A stretch of 64,000 nucleotides of DNA from Macrophomina tecta. Lineage: Eukaryota; Ascomycota; Dothideomycetes; Botryosphaeriales; Botryosphaeriaceae. The position numbers were made by a program, and so were the translations under genes. The notes beneath the pieces are model-generated. The model was not told where the DNA came from and ran no database searches. It saw only the letters and a program-made list of their open reading frames with translations. The stretch covers positions 496,001 to 560,000 of the forward strand of contig JAKSGN010000010.1 in the NCBI GenBank assembly GCA_024180945.1, given 5' to 3'. Positions 52,766 through 63,182 of this stretch are shown piece after piece. Within the stretch, counting starts at the first letter, position 1. Every line of letters begins with the position of its first letter.

Positions 52766-53772
52766 TGTAAAAAGTGCTTGTAACTGAGTACTCGGCGGGA
52801 CGGTCGATGGTAAGGAGTTAGGCTGGAGTAGTGACCAGCGAAAGAGCTTTTATATGCGTTGAGAGCTCCTACATCCGGTTTCTTCGCAGCTGACACATGC
52901 AGACGGTAGATATCCATCCGGCTTGACAATTGGTTAGCCCAGTATCCAGAGATGGCAAACTCCCCGCTTGACTTGATGTGAGACTTCTTAGCGGTAACCA
53001 GCCCGTCTCTATCAAACAAGGCTAATGATCAGCTGTAGATCTGCGAAATACGAGGTAAACGCCAAGGTACATGACTATCCCTATTGGTATGGAGAATTGA
53101 AGAAGTAATACACCTTTAGAGAGAGCTGCGATTGACCGTAGTGCCGGCTTTGATGCACATAATCCAACTCCCAAGGCTGTTGGGGGTTCTTGGAGACTTC
53201 ACACATTCTGACAACTCTAAGCTTCGTTGGCTGAGCACAGTCCGGCTCACCCTGTCAGCCCATGTGTGTGAAGGATTGGTTCCCTCTACGAATATCATGC
53301 GTTGCAGGGTTGCTCCGGCGCCAGCCTTCATGCAATCAATCCAGCCATCAGGGCCGTTGGAGAGCGGAGCGAAGTGGGTCACCAACATTTCCTCTTGCAA
53401 CGCGGATTGCCGTGGCTCAGGCTAGCCTTCGATTATCGGCTAATGCGGCTCAGGTTTCCTCCCCCTGTATGTCGAAAGAGAAGGGTCAATCACCCGATTC
53501 AGTGATAGGGTTAGTACAAGTCGGCAATGCCGATAGCCTTCATTAGAGCATTGCATGACGGTATCGTGGGGACAGTTGTAACTGCCAGGGTGCTCGCTCC
53601 GAGGATGCATGATTATGTGGCACGCTCGTCTATATGGATAAGAACGATAATCTAGGGTTCTCATTGCCCTTCAAAAGCAATCGGACTGGGCACGCCGCAT
53701 GCACAATGTGTACAAAACCGCCACAATCTGATCAGAGCTGCTGAAGCGTGAACGTCTTTCTAACTTCTCGCG
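52766..53772. other. Intergenic, no supported gene
   Basis: A minus-strand frame at 53116-53400 contains two related short segments (GWIDCMKAGAGATLQ and SWIMCIKAGTTVNR), perhaps the relic of a duplicated motif. Otherwise nothing is recognisable. Confidence 0.35.
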
Positions 53773-54481
53773 ATGGCTAAGCAACCCGACGTTGTAATCG
53801 ACAGGAAAGTAGCCCAGACACCACGGTCTCCCCTTCTGGACAACGTGCTGTACACTACTCTCTACAGAGGGTCTCTCCATGACAAAGAGACGGTTCCTCT
53901 TACAATCAGCCCTGTAAGTGCATGTTCCGAGCGAAGCAGAAAAATGAGTAGACTTAAATTGGTAGAAGACATTGCAGAGCATTTTGACCCAAGACCAAGG
54001 CCGCAGCCGGTCTAAAGAGCCATGTGTTGCACCGATTTCCAGCCAAGCGGATGAAACGCCCCACGTCAAACCCCAAAAGATGTCTCCAAAAGCGGATCAG
54101 AGCCACCGTAAGACCGGCACTTCAAGGAACGGCAAAGCGATGAAGCAATTTCATGCCTGGGTCGAAACGTCAAAATCCGGTGAATCTTATAGAGCCAGCA
54201 AATTCGGCACATCAAATATCATTCAGACTAGCCCCAGAAGATATCCCTTGAAACAATGGAAGGGACCTCAGAGCCGGGGAGTCGGAACGACGGCATACAC
54301 TGAAGCCGGCAGGATTGCTAAGGAATTGAGGGATACACTAGGAGAGCTTCGACTGCAATATAGGTCTATCAAAGTAATTGTTTCGTTGCTAGCTGTCGGC
54401 TGTGAACTTCTAGCGCGTCTCGTTCCTTATCGTATTGGTCTCGCTAAGAGTCTGACCACTAATGTGGAGACTCGTATCTAA
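53773..54481 (+). CDS. Hypothetical protein (214 aa), 2 exons
   Basis: Exon 1 (53773-53913) joins exon 2 (53978-54481) across a 64-nt intron (GTAAGT..TTGCAG), phase 0. The protein starts MAKQPDVVIDRKVAQ; the middle is basic and polar; near the end is a hydrophobic helix (IKVIVSLLAVGCELLARLV) that might insert in a membrane. No domain is recognised. The next gene on the same strand (54764) also has a hydrophobic stretch (EVLVLCTLATSVTKLA), so the two may be distantly related or just similar in layout. Confidence 0.5.
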
Positions 54482-54763
54482 TAGGAACGAGTGCCGGTCG
54501 GGGCGTTGTGTTCTCCTTTCCTTTCGATTCGGCTCCCTTCGATTTGCTCCGATTCGCCCCGATTCGCCTAGTTTTGCTTCGTTTCGCTTCGTTTTGCTTC
54601 GTTTCGCTTCGTTTCACTTCGTTTCCTTTTGCTTCTTAAGCTCTGACCTTCTTTCGCTTTGCCTTCGCTCCGTTTCTGTCATTTCACCTTGTCCCTTTCC
54701 ACATCTTCGCATCTACTTCCTACGGCTACCCAATCCTGTCGCTTCCTTACAGTCTTCTTTAGA
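54482..54763 (+). repeat. CT-rich leader with TTCGTTTCGC-type repeats
   Basis: From about 54530 to 54640, units of 5-10 bp (TTCGTTTTGC, TTCGTTTCGC, TTCGTTTCAC) are repeated. The pyrimidine-rich strand bias and position just before an ATG suggest it lies in the promoter/leader of the disrupted gene. Confidence 0.6.
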
Positions 54764-56083
54764 ATGTCCAAAAATGACTGGTTTTATACGGTACTCGAGA
54801 AGGAAAGAAAGACATTCGAAGATGGCGCCTATACACTACCATCTGTTACGGCGCAGCCTCCACAGTATAGGGAATAAGGAAGGAAAGGACGTTCTGCGGG
54901 GAACTCCAAAGAAAAGAGGGGATCACGTGGCTCAGCACGTGAGTACCCAAGGACGGACCCACCGAGCCCTTACGAGCCGGGCTCACAACGGCTCACCTCG
55001 AGCCCTCTGGAGCTGGGCTCGCAACAGCACCACTAGATTGTATACACTTTCCTACTTGTATATAAACCACACTCCTTAGATAGCTTTGACCTTCGTGGTC
55101 AACTTCCATAACAATTCAGCACATTGTTAGTAACACGGCCTTCGCACGCAGTGCTCAGTCTCATCACGTGTTCGACTTGCTCTCACCCTCTTCTTGTACC
55201 CACTCAAGGAAAACCCCCTCGACAGGTTTTCTCCCTCTTTGGTGTTCGGATCCTTAGAGGCAGAGGCCCGCTCGTTACACCATCCCGCCTTGAGAAGAAT
55301 TTCGGCCGTTGGAACAATCTACTGCGGGAAGATGAGACATCCCTCATGAAGCGGTCTAGTGCGCGCCGGAGTATCCGAGGACGTGCACGTATTCTGCTGG
55401 GAGATGTTTACAAAGCTCTGGGTTCTGAAGTACTTGTGCTATGCACATTAGCAACAAGCGTCACAAAGCTCGCAATGGTAAACCCTAAAGGATTTCTGCC
55501 GGATCTTCGAAAGTGGTGGAACAAAGTTTCGCACCCTCAAGCGCTCACAAACATTGCCAATAACCTTTGCCGAACATATTCGATTCATACGTTGTTTGCT
55601 TCATCTCAAAATGCTACACCTGGGCAGGCGAGCCATACGACTGAAACGCCCTCGGTGCAGATGCACGATCGTTCTGCAGAAGTTCAGATCCAGGAAGTAC
55701 TACCTCCGCGGGATACAAATCAAATGCTTGGTAGGCAATCTTTCACCTAACTGATAAAGCATTCGGCACCCGTAAACAATAGCTAATTAGGATCAGACGC
55801 TTCTTCAACATCAGAAAACTCGGCTAGTGAATCAGGTGGGACGGTCTTAGATTTTGAGTTCAAAGATCTTCTCGGCTTCCTACAGCGAAAGGAGGCTGCG
55901 ACTGCAAGTTCAGAGATGCTACATATGGTTTGCCCTTGGGAGGGTTTGCCGTTGCCATCTATAGAGATCAGGCTGGGATCATGTGCTGGATTTGGCGCGA
56001 AAGTTGAATTCTCTCATGAATTGAGTATAGAGTTTATTCAGTACATGCTTGCCTCAAGAGCGGGGCCGAAAATATCGAACTGA
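54764..56083 (+). pseudogene. Hypothetical gene split by a solo LTR
   Basis: The start MSKNDWFYTVLEKERKTFED reads to CTA CCA TC at 54843, where LTR L2 begins. After the LTR and the second CCATC, the same frame continues (RLEKNFGRWNNLLREDE) to 55730. A 60-nt intron (GTAGGC..GCTAATTAG) then leads in frame to 55791-56083 (SDASSTSENSASESGG to AGPKISN). Without the LTR and one CCATC the gene would be continuous, about 290 aa, with a hydrophobic segment (EVLVLCTLATSVTKLAMV) and a Ser/acid-rich region. The LTR adds stops in this frame, so the present allele is probably null or starts downstream. Family unknown. Confidence 0.75.
54844..55279 (+). mobile_element. Solo LTR, family L2, inserted in a coding exon
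   Basis: Starts TGTTACGGCGCAGCC, ends GCTCGTTACA, and is flanked by CCATC at 54839-54843 and 55280-55284. It matches the reverse complement of 26376-26852 (for example the TTGACC..GTGGTCAACTT and AACACGGCCTTCGCACGCAG blocks). A TATA-like TTGTATATAAACC lies at its middle. No internal retroelement genes remain. Confidence 0.86.
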
Positions 56084-56455
56084 TGGATGTCCAAGAAACA
56101 TGCAAGTCTGACCTTGCTTAATGACAAGAATAAAAAATCCGCTTCCTTGATTTGGACCTGTTCGTACACGCGGCTCCTCCTTTGGCGTACCTGGACCGGC
56201 GACAAAGACAGCACCACCAGCGCTATCTTTTCTTACAAGTACTGCAGGACATGACCGGTCAACGATATCGAAGTCGTTCCCTATTGCCTCACTAAGGTCT
56301 AATTCGACATCGATGCCAGTCTAATAAAGCACTTAGCTAATTTCAATAACGACCACTAGCATTAAGCCACATACCAACTCTCGGACTTTCTGCTCTAATG
56401 CCTTATTGTCATGTGCTATCTCATCAACTGATATTTTTTGCGTGCTTTCACCCAT
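56054..56455 (-). CDS. Hidden small protein (115 aa), 2 exons
   Basis: Exon 1 (56455-56375, MGESTQKISVDEIAHDNKAL) joins exon 2 (56320-56054) across a 54-nt intron (GTATGT..GCTAAGT..TTAG), phase 0. Exon 2 has no early ATG of its own. The product has an acidic front, a compact beta-like core (CPAVLVRKDSAGGAVFVAGP) and the end GSGFFILVIKQGQTC...RPRS. The 3' end overlaps that of the convergent disrupted gene by 30 bp. No family recognised. Two good splice signals and a sustained frame on both sides support it. Confidence 0.58.
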
Positions 56456-57394
56456 CACTGAGCTTCCACGAAGCCTGACTTGAGTGCGAGTGGACAATGC
56501 GTGGCTATTGCGACACCACGAAGATTGTATAGACGCAGTGAGTCGCTAGATGGAACAAGGAGTTTCGTTAAGCGAAGTATATCGGAAATAAAAGAATAGA
56601 TTTGAAGAGGCTGTGCTTTGATTGATAGAATGTGCAAGAGGTGTTAATGCGCGATTAGAAGGGCTCTGGAGAAAGCATCACGAGGACATGTTTTAAAGGG
56701 CGGGGCTGTGGGCGGATTCTTGAGCCGCCCGATGAGTATCGCATGAGTCATACCGATACGCTTGGGCCTTGAGAAAGCTATTCATGACTCATCAATCAGT
56801 CCACCAATGGTTTAGTCAAATCCTTACTGAATCGCATCTTCGTCACGGCCATTTGTCATCTCTACAGCACCGCTAACTTCGCCGACTTCTCCATGTCTCG
56901 TCCATCTTACCTACACATCAACATTGCCCGCAACCCCATGATCGTAAAGCACACCGGGCGATCGCCTTGTCTATAAGCAACGATTGAGTAATTTGTACTA
57001 CTACTTTTAAGTATGGATAGTGTTTGAGAGTTGGAAATAGCTTACTGCATCGGCCTCTTAAAAATTTCCTTTTCCTAACCAGTTATACTAATATTAAGAT
57101 AGAAAGAGGTCCATTCTCTTTGTAACTGGCTTCCACTATTTTAACAATAAGATTCGCGGAAAGGCAACAAAACCTAGGATACGATTGAGGAGATTATGAA
57201 AGTAGACGAAGACGAAAGGTAGCGAGGAATGGACGGAAGCGGAGGATAAAAAGGGAAATAAGATACAATAGTTGAGGTTGGAATAATGGGAGCGCTGATA
57301 TGGAGTACGAGCAGGCTTCAGTAGGAAGTTCAAAAGGTTCGCTTTGTATTTTCCACTTTTCCTTCTTTGACCAGTCCCTACCAACCTCCAACAG
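56456..57394. other. Intergenic, no supported gene
   Basis: Minus-strand frames at 56455-56637 and 57136-57492 have no recognisable features; the latter overlaps the 3' part of the chromodomain gene. Confidence 0.4.
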
Positions 57395-58829
57395 TCACGC
57401 AGCGACCTGTCCAAAAGTAGACGCGTGAAATGCTCTAACAAGCTCGGGATGAATATCCCTCCGGCAAACCCAACTGTTGTGCTCTGGCCCATACCCTTTC
57501 CACTGAATGAGGTACTTTACCCTTCTTCTTCCACGCAACCGACGGACCTGACGCTTGAGAAGACGTTCAACAAGATACTGGTTATCCTCTGGAACCACTG
57601 CAGGTGGGCCTTCTTGCTGTGAAGTGGCCACTTGGTCCAGTGACTCATCGTCATTGTCGTCACTGCTGTCATCATCGCTCAACGAGATGGGCACTAGGCT
57701 TCGAGTTCGAGTCTCTCTGTCGGCATCGATGGTGAATGACACCGCCGGACGCGAGGTGCGAATTCGTTTGCGCCCGCTGTCCAGGGTTGCCGGGTTCGAT
57801 CCAAGGGGTCGCTTCGCCGGCTGTTGAGTCGGCAGAGGCGCAGATGATGAAGCTACGCCAGCGGGTACAAGTAAATCATGCCCACCAATTACAGACCCTT
57901 GCGGATCAATTCTAGAAGGCGTGACCCCTGCCACATATTAGCTAGTCAAACATCATTGTATCCTGGCGGAGACGTTACTACCTATGCTTTCGGAAGGGGT
58001 ACCGCTCCTGGACCTGGAAAGCGCTCTAGGTATCACATCGTTTGCCTGACACTTCACTCGCCTTTGGCCTTCTCTTTAGGTACATCCATGCTTTCGAGAA
58101 GTAGCAAAAATCTTCTCGTACTCCGCGAAAATGTCGTAAATATTGCCCGCGGCGGCACCTACATCCTGTCCATCGTGGACACGACCATGAATCCAGTCGC
58201 AGCTACGGTCAAGCCTTGTCGACGTTTCCACTCTGCCAAAGGAGCGCTGGTCTCCGAAGCAGTGCTGCTTATCGTTCTGCGCACCAGTGACAATTTCTTC
58301 GTAAGTAGCTTGGTCGTCAACAACATCCAGAGGTACAGGACGGCAAGCTCCCTCATTCTGAGAGATCAGGTCGAGAGCTTTAGGTGCGGAGATAGCTAGA
58401 TTATGCTGGCACCTAGTGGACTGACTAAGCTTGGCATCTATATGAGGTTCGATAGAGAGGTTTTCTGCAGTTGAGTCAGCTATGCTGTAACAACGAAACC
58501 ATATGCAAGCGTTAGTTACTTTGTTGGGTGCTTCCAGAGCGTGAGCTGCACACATGTGCACCGATATGATCCTCGGTCGCTGTTCTCGTGCTCGTTTGCG
58601 AGATAACCGGACGTCCACCGTCATTTGTCCTCTCCTGGACCAGGGAAAGACAATCCTGGTGAACAGGCACACCAGCACGCTTTTGCTTCGCTTCAGCCAA
58701 AACCTCAGAGAGAGAGGGGAGCTCCCAGCCATCATCCTCGTTATCAATTGGCTCGAGAACAGATTTGTCCAATGCGCTGCGAGATGGCCACTTGGGGCTC
58801 GGAGGTTGGTAAAAGACGATGGAGTCCAT
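57395..58829 (-). CDS. Chromodomain protein (~437 codons), 3 exons, one in-frame TAA
   Basis: Exons 58829-58552, 58484-57982 and 57927-57395 total 1314 bases. The introns have GTGCAG..CTAACG..TTACAG and GTAGTA..GCTAAT..GGCAG borders. The last exon has basic and acidic stretches (GRKRIRTSRP, SDDDSSDDNDDES) then a C-terminal chromodomain (YLVERLLKRQVRRLRGRRR, VKYLIQWKGYGPEHNSWV) likely to bind methylated histone tails. Within exon 2 a TAA (58076-58078) interrupts the frame between RKHGCT and REGQRR. A CAA-to-TAA change would explain it, or an unresolved small intron. If real, the chromodomain would be separated from the N-terminus. A related fragment is at 47319-47588. Confidence 0.65.
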
Positions 58830-60654
58830 AGTTGTGCAGAATACTGCAAAAGAATAGTGCTTGACGAGAAAGTGTGCTTGAGAGGGGACTCTTGCAGAAA
58901 GATCTTGCGGAAAGCTAGCCAGAGAAGGGGAGCAATGCTCCTGTTCTTATACCGAGAATGCCCCTCTGCCCAGCCACCCAGAGCCGCGGGTCAATGCTCG
59001 GCTGCAACGCAGCCTCCGTGGCTCGGAGGCCGATTTCGACCACATGAAAAGGACTGCCTCGTTTTCCTACACGATCCTCCCGGCTCTAGCCTGCGCCCTT
59101 CCCCTCTTGGCAACCTACGCCAGCTGCCTGAAATGCAGTCTCGTCCAATGGTCCCCTGCATGGTATCTGCCGACTCAATTGCCGGCCATGGCTGCCTGAT
59201 GCAGACCTCGTATCAACAGAGGAAATAGTGTGCTGTCGTGCGGAGGCCGACGCGTACTAGCGCCCACTCGTCATGCAACGGTCAATCCTTGAGCAGCAGG
59301 CTGACGAATGGCAAACCACCACGATGATGCATTATCCTAGTTGGAAGAGTGCTGCGCCGCTGTGGGCACAATCAATGGAATGGTGTGATCTCGGGGCAGC
59401 CGACGCACGCTAATGACGCCCACGTCATGCTGCTGGCAGTCCCTTGATTACGAGGCGGCAAATAGGAAACGGCCAACGCGGGCGCTAAGATGAGGAGCGA
59501 CAAGCTATGGTATCAGCAGTTGGACGAGGCATTTTCATGATTGGAGATGTGTCGGCGCCGTGAGACCGAGCATGGCGGAACAAGCTGCACAGCCCCGATC
59601 ACGCAGCAGCAGCGGTGTGCCCGATAGACCTGCAATCTCCGATACTGGCAGCTGAACCGAGCTTTCCGGTGGATGGATAGCGGTAAGCACACTGCGATGG
59701 AGCATCAGCACGCATGCACACATGGGCGATAGGAAGGAGGAAAACAGATAAGAAAATGCATTCGTATGGTGAGAAAAGAAAACTCTCTCGAAATACCTCT
59801 AAAAAGCAGCGCAAAGCAAAGCCTAAGGGGAACAGATGGGAAAGGGTAACGCTACTACGTCGTAGGAAGGCGTAGCCCGTTCAGCTCAGCTATCGGCTGC
59901 AAAAAGCGGTGAAACTGTGCGGCGTGGGGTGAGGCATTTTGGCAGGGTGGAGGGGCATGGGGCGGAGTAGGGAGGAAGGAGGGAAGAAAGATAGATGAGA
60001 GAGAAATTGGAAGGGGACGGAGGGCGAGGCGGGAGGTTTTTATAAGCGCTGGGTGACGTAAGCGAGCCACTTAACCTGAACAGGAGGGCGGCCTAAACCT
60101 GAGGCGGATTTCCCGTCAACAACTTTACAAATATCGGCACGGACATCGTGCCTGTATACAAAATGTTTCCCGGATCGAGCTTCGCAAAGTCCGTTAGGGG
60201 AACCCTTTTCGAGAAATTCCCATCAGCTCCGCAACGGCCAGGATGAAGGATCATCATATCGAAATTGTGGATACAATAGTCCATCCGGTTAAGAACGGGA
60301 ACCACGCACGGGTTGTATACAAGTGGATAAGTGGAGGCGGATTCCAGGCCCCGGATCATGTCACATACTGACCTGGCCCGGAGATTGGGACGCAGACCAG
60401 CTCTCAAGCAAGAGAAAAACGGTCTCGATGCGAGGAAGAAACGATTGAAAATTCTCAGGTCCATGAAAGAATCTCCCGGCACGGCCATCGCTGAAGGCGT
60501 TCCTCCTTTTAACGAGTGCCAGCCCTACATGGCTGATGGATTTGATGACAATGATGGTGATGATGATGCCTGAGGTCTCTATTCCAGCAGCCGCTGGACA
60601 GCCTTTTTCCTTTCCCAAATTTCTTCGTAACTACGTTAAACTAATTGTTCTATA
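58830..60654. other. Intergenic; degenerate tandem duplication
   Basis: 59238-59380 and 59393-59575 are imperfect copies (CCGACGCGTACTAGCGCCCA vs CCGACGCACGCTAATGACGC, with a later shared GTG..GCGCCG block). A minus-strand frame at 60093-60488 (131 codons) and a plus-strand frame at 60331-60573 overlap one another; neither has a domain and neither is called. Confidence 0.4.
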
Positions 60655-61341
60655 ATCCCCCTCGTATATACGATTCCCGCTACGTGCGATGTGTGCCCTG
60701 CCTGCGCGTTCGTAATCGCCGCGGCCACGCCGTCCTTATTCTGCTGCTGCTCGCTATCCTCTCCCTCTCTATCATCCTGCCTGAACGCCGTCGGCCCGCG
60801 GATCTACTGCCTGCTGATTGCTATCGTGATATTACGGTACGCCCGTACGGTAACTTTATGCCCTAACCCCGCCGCCGTCTCCCGCTTTATCGCCTGTCTT
60901 ATCCGCTCCGTCGTCCGCTTCGTGCCACCGGGCTCGGCTGCTCATAAATGCGCGGACAACGGCGGCGACTGCGGCCGCTGCTGTTGCTGCTGTTGCTGCT
61001 GTTGCTGCTGTTGCTGCTGTTGCCTCTGCTGCTGCCCTTGCTGCCCCTGCTGCTTTTGCTGCTCCTGCTGCTGGTTGTCCCGTATTAACACCTTAACCCT
61101 CTGCTGAAACGGCAAACTAACTATAAATACTATACTAACAACTCGCCCACCTCGCGGGGTAAATATTGGTGAATGATCTTGACATCTCCTTGTAGCGCCC
61201 CTTGTGATACCGCGTAACAAACACGACTATCCCGTCTTCGACGAAAATATGTCGGTGCCCCGCCTCGGCCATGTTGCTGTGCCTGATGCTTAATATCTCC
61301 GGCCCTCTCGCCGGCTGCCCGCCCGTTATGTGTATTAATAC
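60655..61341 (-). pseudogene. Fragment like fungal telomere-linked RecQ-helicase genes, decayed
   Basis: On the minus strand from ~61310: GPEILSIRHSNMAEAGHRH, IFVEDGIVVFVTRYHKG, then after a 1-nt shift at GGGG (DVKIIHQYLPREVGELLV) and stops; further on, after a CAG repeat, AYRNITIAISRQ and QAGHTSHVAGIVYTRG. I recall this order (EILSIRH, FVTRYHKG, LPREVGELL, AYR.IAI..SR, QAGH..HVAG) from large fungal genes that carry a RecQ-like helicase at the other end and are often subtelomeric. The helicase part is not in the window. It ends at the TA where element E inserted, so E may have cut it. Confidence 0.55.
60978..61023 (-). repeat. CAG/CAA repeat (poly-Gln)
   Basis: Five near-perfect copies of a 9-bp unit (CTGCTGTTG on the plus strand), followed by looser CTG triplets to 61072. 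On the minus strand it encodes poly-Gln inside the helicase-like fragment. Confidence 0.85.
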
Positions 61342-61343
61342 TA

Positions 61344-63182
61344 ACGTAGTTTACAAGCGAGCCGCCACTCCAAGCGAGCCGCCACCCTCACCAGCTTTCT
61401 ACGCCTTCACACGCATATCGTTCAACAACCCATTACAATATAATAAGAACAACAACTATCCTAGCTTAAGAAGCCTCCCCAGTATCTTTTTGGCACGTAC
61501 GAGAATTGTGCCCTGGCTCCCTACAGCGCCTATAGCGCGCTGTTTACTGCCTACTCACACTAGATCGCGCCTTGCCTTGACGCATTTCGCCCTTAAGTTG
61601 TCCATTAACGTCCTTTTGAGCAAAAATTTCCTCGCCCTCTGCCTTTGTTAAGGTGCCTCGCTTCTGGAGCCGCTTTCTTTTGCGCTGTTTACGCTTTGTG
61701 GCGGCCTCATTTGCCTTCTGAAGGCTGGACACCTGATCGCGTAACAAGACCATCTCATGCACCATCAGCTGAGCCCCCTTGGTAAGCCGATTAAGCGACT
61801 CAATGATTGAAGTAGGCGACGAATCTTGGTGCCTTTGAATCCGATCGCGAATTAGGGTTGATTGAGACTCTAGTTCTCGCGCGTTGCTTGGTGTTTTCGA
61901 CTCCCATAGAGCAGCCTCTGGGGCAGCTGGTGGTGTTGGCGTACGAAGCTTCACATCAAGCTTTGATAGCACCGCATCTGGGTCGTACGGCACTAGACCA
62001 GCTCCTCGAAAGCTTGCGCAGATGTTAGCCTTTGTAATTGACTTATCAAAGGCTGCTTTGAAGGCTGGTAGGAACTCAAGCTTTGTGATATGGTTGATGT
62101 GGTTGCGCGCCAAGCCTCCAATCTGATCCCCATACGCGCGCTTCAACGGCGAGAAGCAGCCCACATCAAGCGGCTGGAGCAGGTGCGACGAATGGGGAGG
62201 CATGCAGAGGGTAATAATCTTCTCCTCCTTGCAGATCGCCTGAAATTCAAGCGAGTTGTGGCTCTCGTGGCCGTCGATAATCAGCAGCCGATGCGTCCCC
62301 ACCGTACGCGCCTTCGTATGCTTGTTGAAGTGCTTTAGCCACGCAACCCCAAGCTCATTCGTTGTCCAGCCGTTGTCACTAACTGCAATGGCCCAATCGC
62401 CAGGTATATCGTCGTCCCCATACCAGGCAGAGAGGTGGTACTTGGCCGCGAAGATGATGAATGGTGGAATCGCCCACCCAGCAGCGTTGATTCCTTGGAT
62501 GACAGTCACCCACTCACGGTCGCCTGGCTGTACCGCCTTTGGTCGATTGCGCCTCTCTGAGCCTGTAACAACGAGCTGAGCCAATATTTTGCCTATCATA
62601 AAGCCAGTCTCGTCGAAGTTGTGGGTGTCTTCGTCAAGGATGCCGTACTTCTCTTTCGTACGCTGTACAAGCTTAAACCACTCGCTAAGGACCTTAGGAT
62701 TCTCACACAAGGCCCGCTGGCGATTATACGGTCGATTTAATTGAGTTTTAAGCTGCGGAGTCCGCCCAACAAAGTTCATTGGCCAATGCGTGCCAACCTG
62801 GCCAGCAGCGCGCTCAGCAAGCAGTTCGTTAGCCATATCCCGCACTGCATCCAAAGTAGGCGCAAAGCCTCGCGAATCTAGGTCAAGTATGTGATGAATA
62901 ATTGCCTCCTCCTCGGGTTTTGTAAGCTTCTTCGAATTGGGCTCGCAATCGCGTCGTGAGGCGACTCCAGCGCGTCGGTCGCGGAGCGTGGTTCGGGGGA
63001 CGTCAAACGTTCATGCAGCGCGCCTTTCGCTCTGAATCTGATTCGTATTTATAGCTGAAATAGCAAGGAAGATATCTGCTTCATTGCGAGTTGATTGGGC
63101 AGTGGTTGATTGAGCCATTGTAGTTGAAAGTTGACGCGTTGCGTAAAGTTGGTGAGGTGGACGGCTCGCTTGTAAACTACGT
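61344..63182. mobile_element. Element E: Fot1/pogo-type transposon
   Basis: Left end ACGTAGTTTACAAGCGAGCC and right end (reverse complement, ending CTACGT at 63182) are inverted repeats of ~50 bp, with TA on both sides (61342-61343 and 63183-63184). The left repeat contains an extra 18-bp direct copy (CGAGCCGCCACTCCAAG). At 1.84 kb with a single transposase it fits the Fot1 group. Confidence 0.85.
61544..63118 (-). pseudogene. Fot1/pogo transposase with one premature stop
   Basis: From ATG 63118 (MAQSTTAQSTRNEADIFLA) the frame is open to 61544 except for TGA at 63011-63013. The N-terminal part has a pogo-type helix-turn-helix (FDVPRTTLRDRRAG) and a CENP-B-like region. The catalytic Asp residues are in HNFDETGFMIGK, LLIIDGHESHNS and LQPLDVGCFSPLK. 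The C-terminus is a basic coiled coil (RKRKRLQKR). The TGA lies in RRAA-stop-TFDVP, one C-to-T step from CGA (Arg). Translation from the next ATG (62854) would lack the DNA-binding head. Either a recent nonsense mutation or, if the base is wrong, an active element. Confidence 0.85.

Noticed and set aside
53116..53400. 94-codon minus-strand frame with two similar segments
   Set aside because: Too short and without splice or start support; the similarity may be chance.
60093..60573. Opposing frames of 131 and 80 codons
   Set aside because: They overlap each other and neither has a recognisable domain or intron evidence.
60691..61107. 138-codon plus-strand frame with a Cys-rich run
   Set aside because: The Cys run is the CTG repeat read in another frame; the minus strand carries the recognisable helicase-like blocks.
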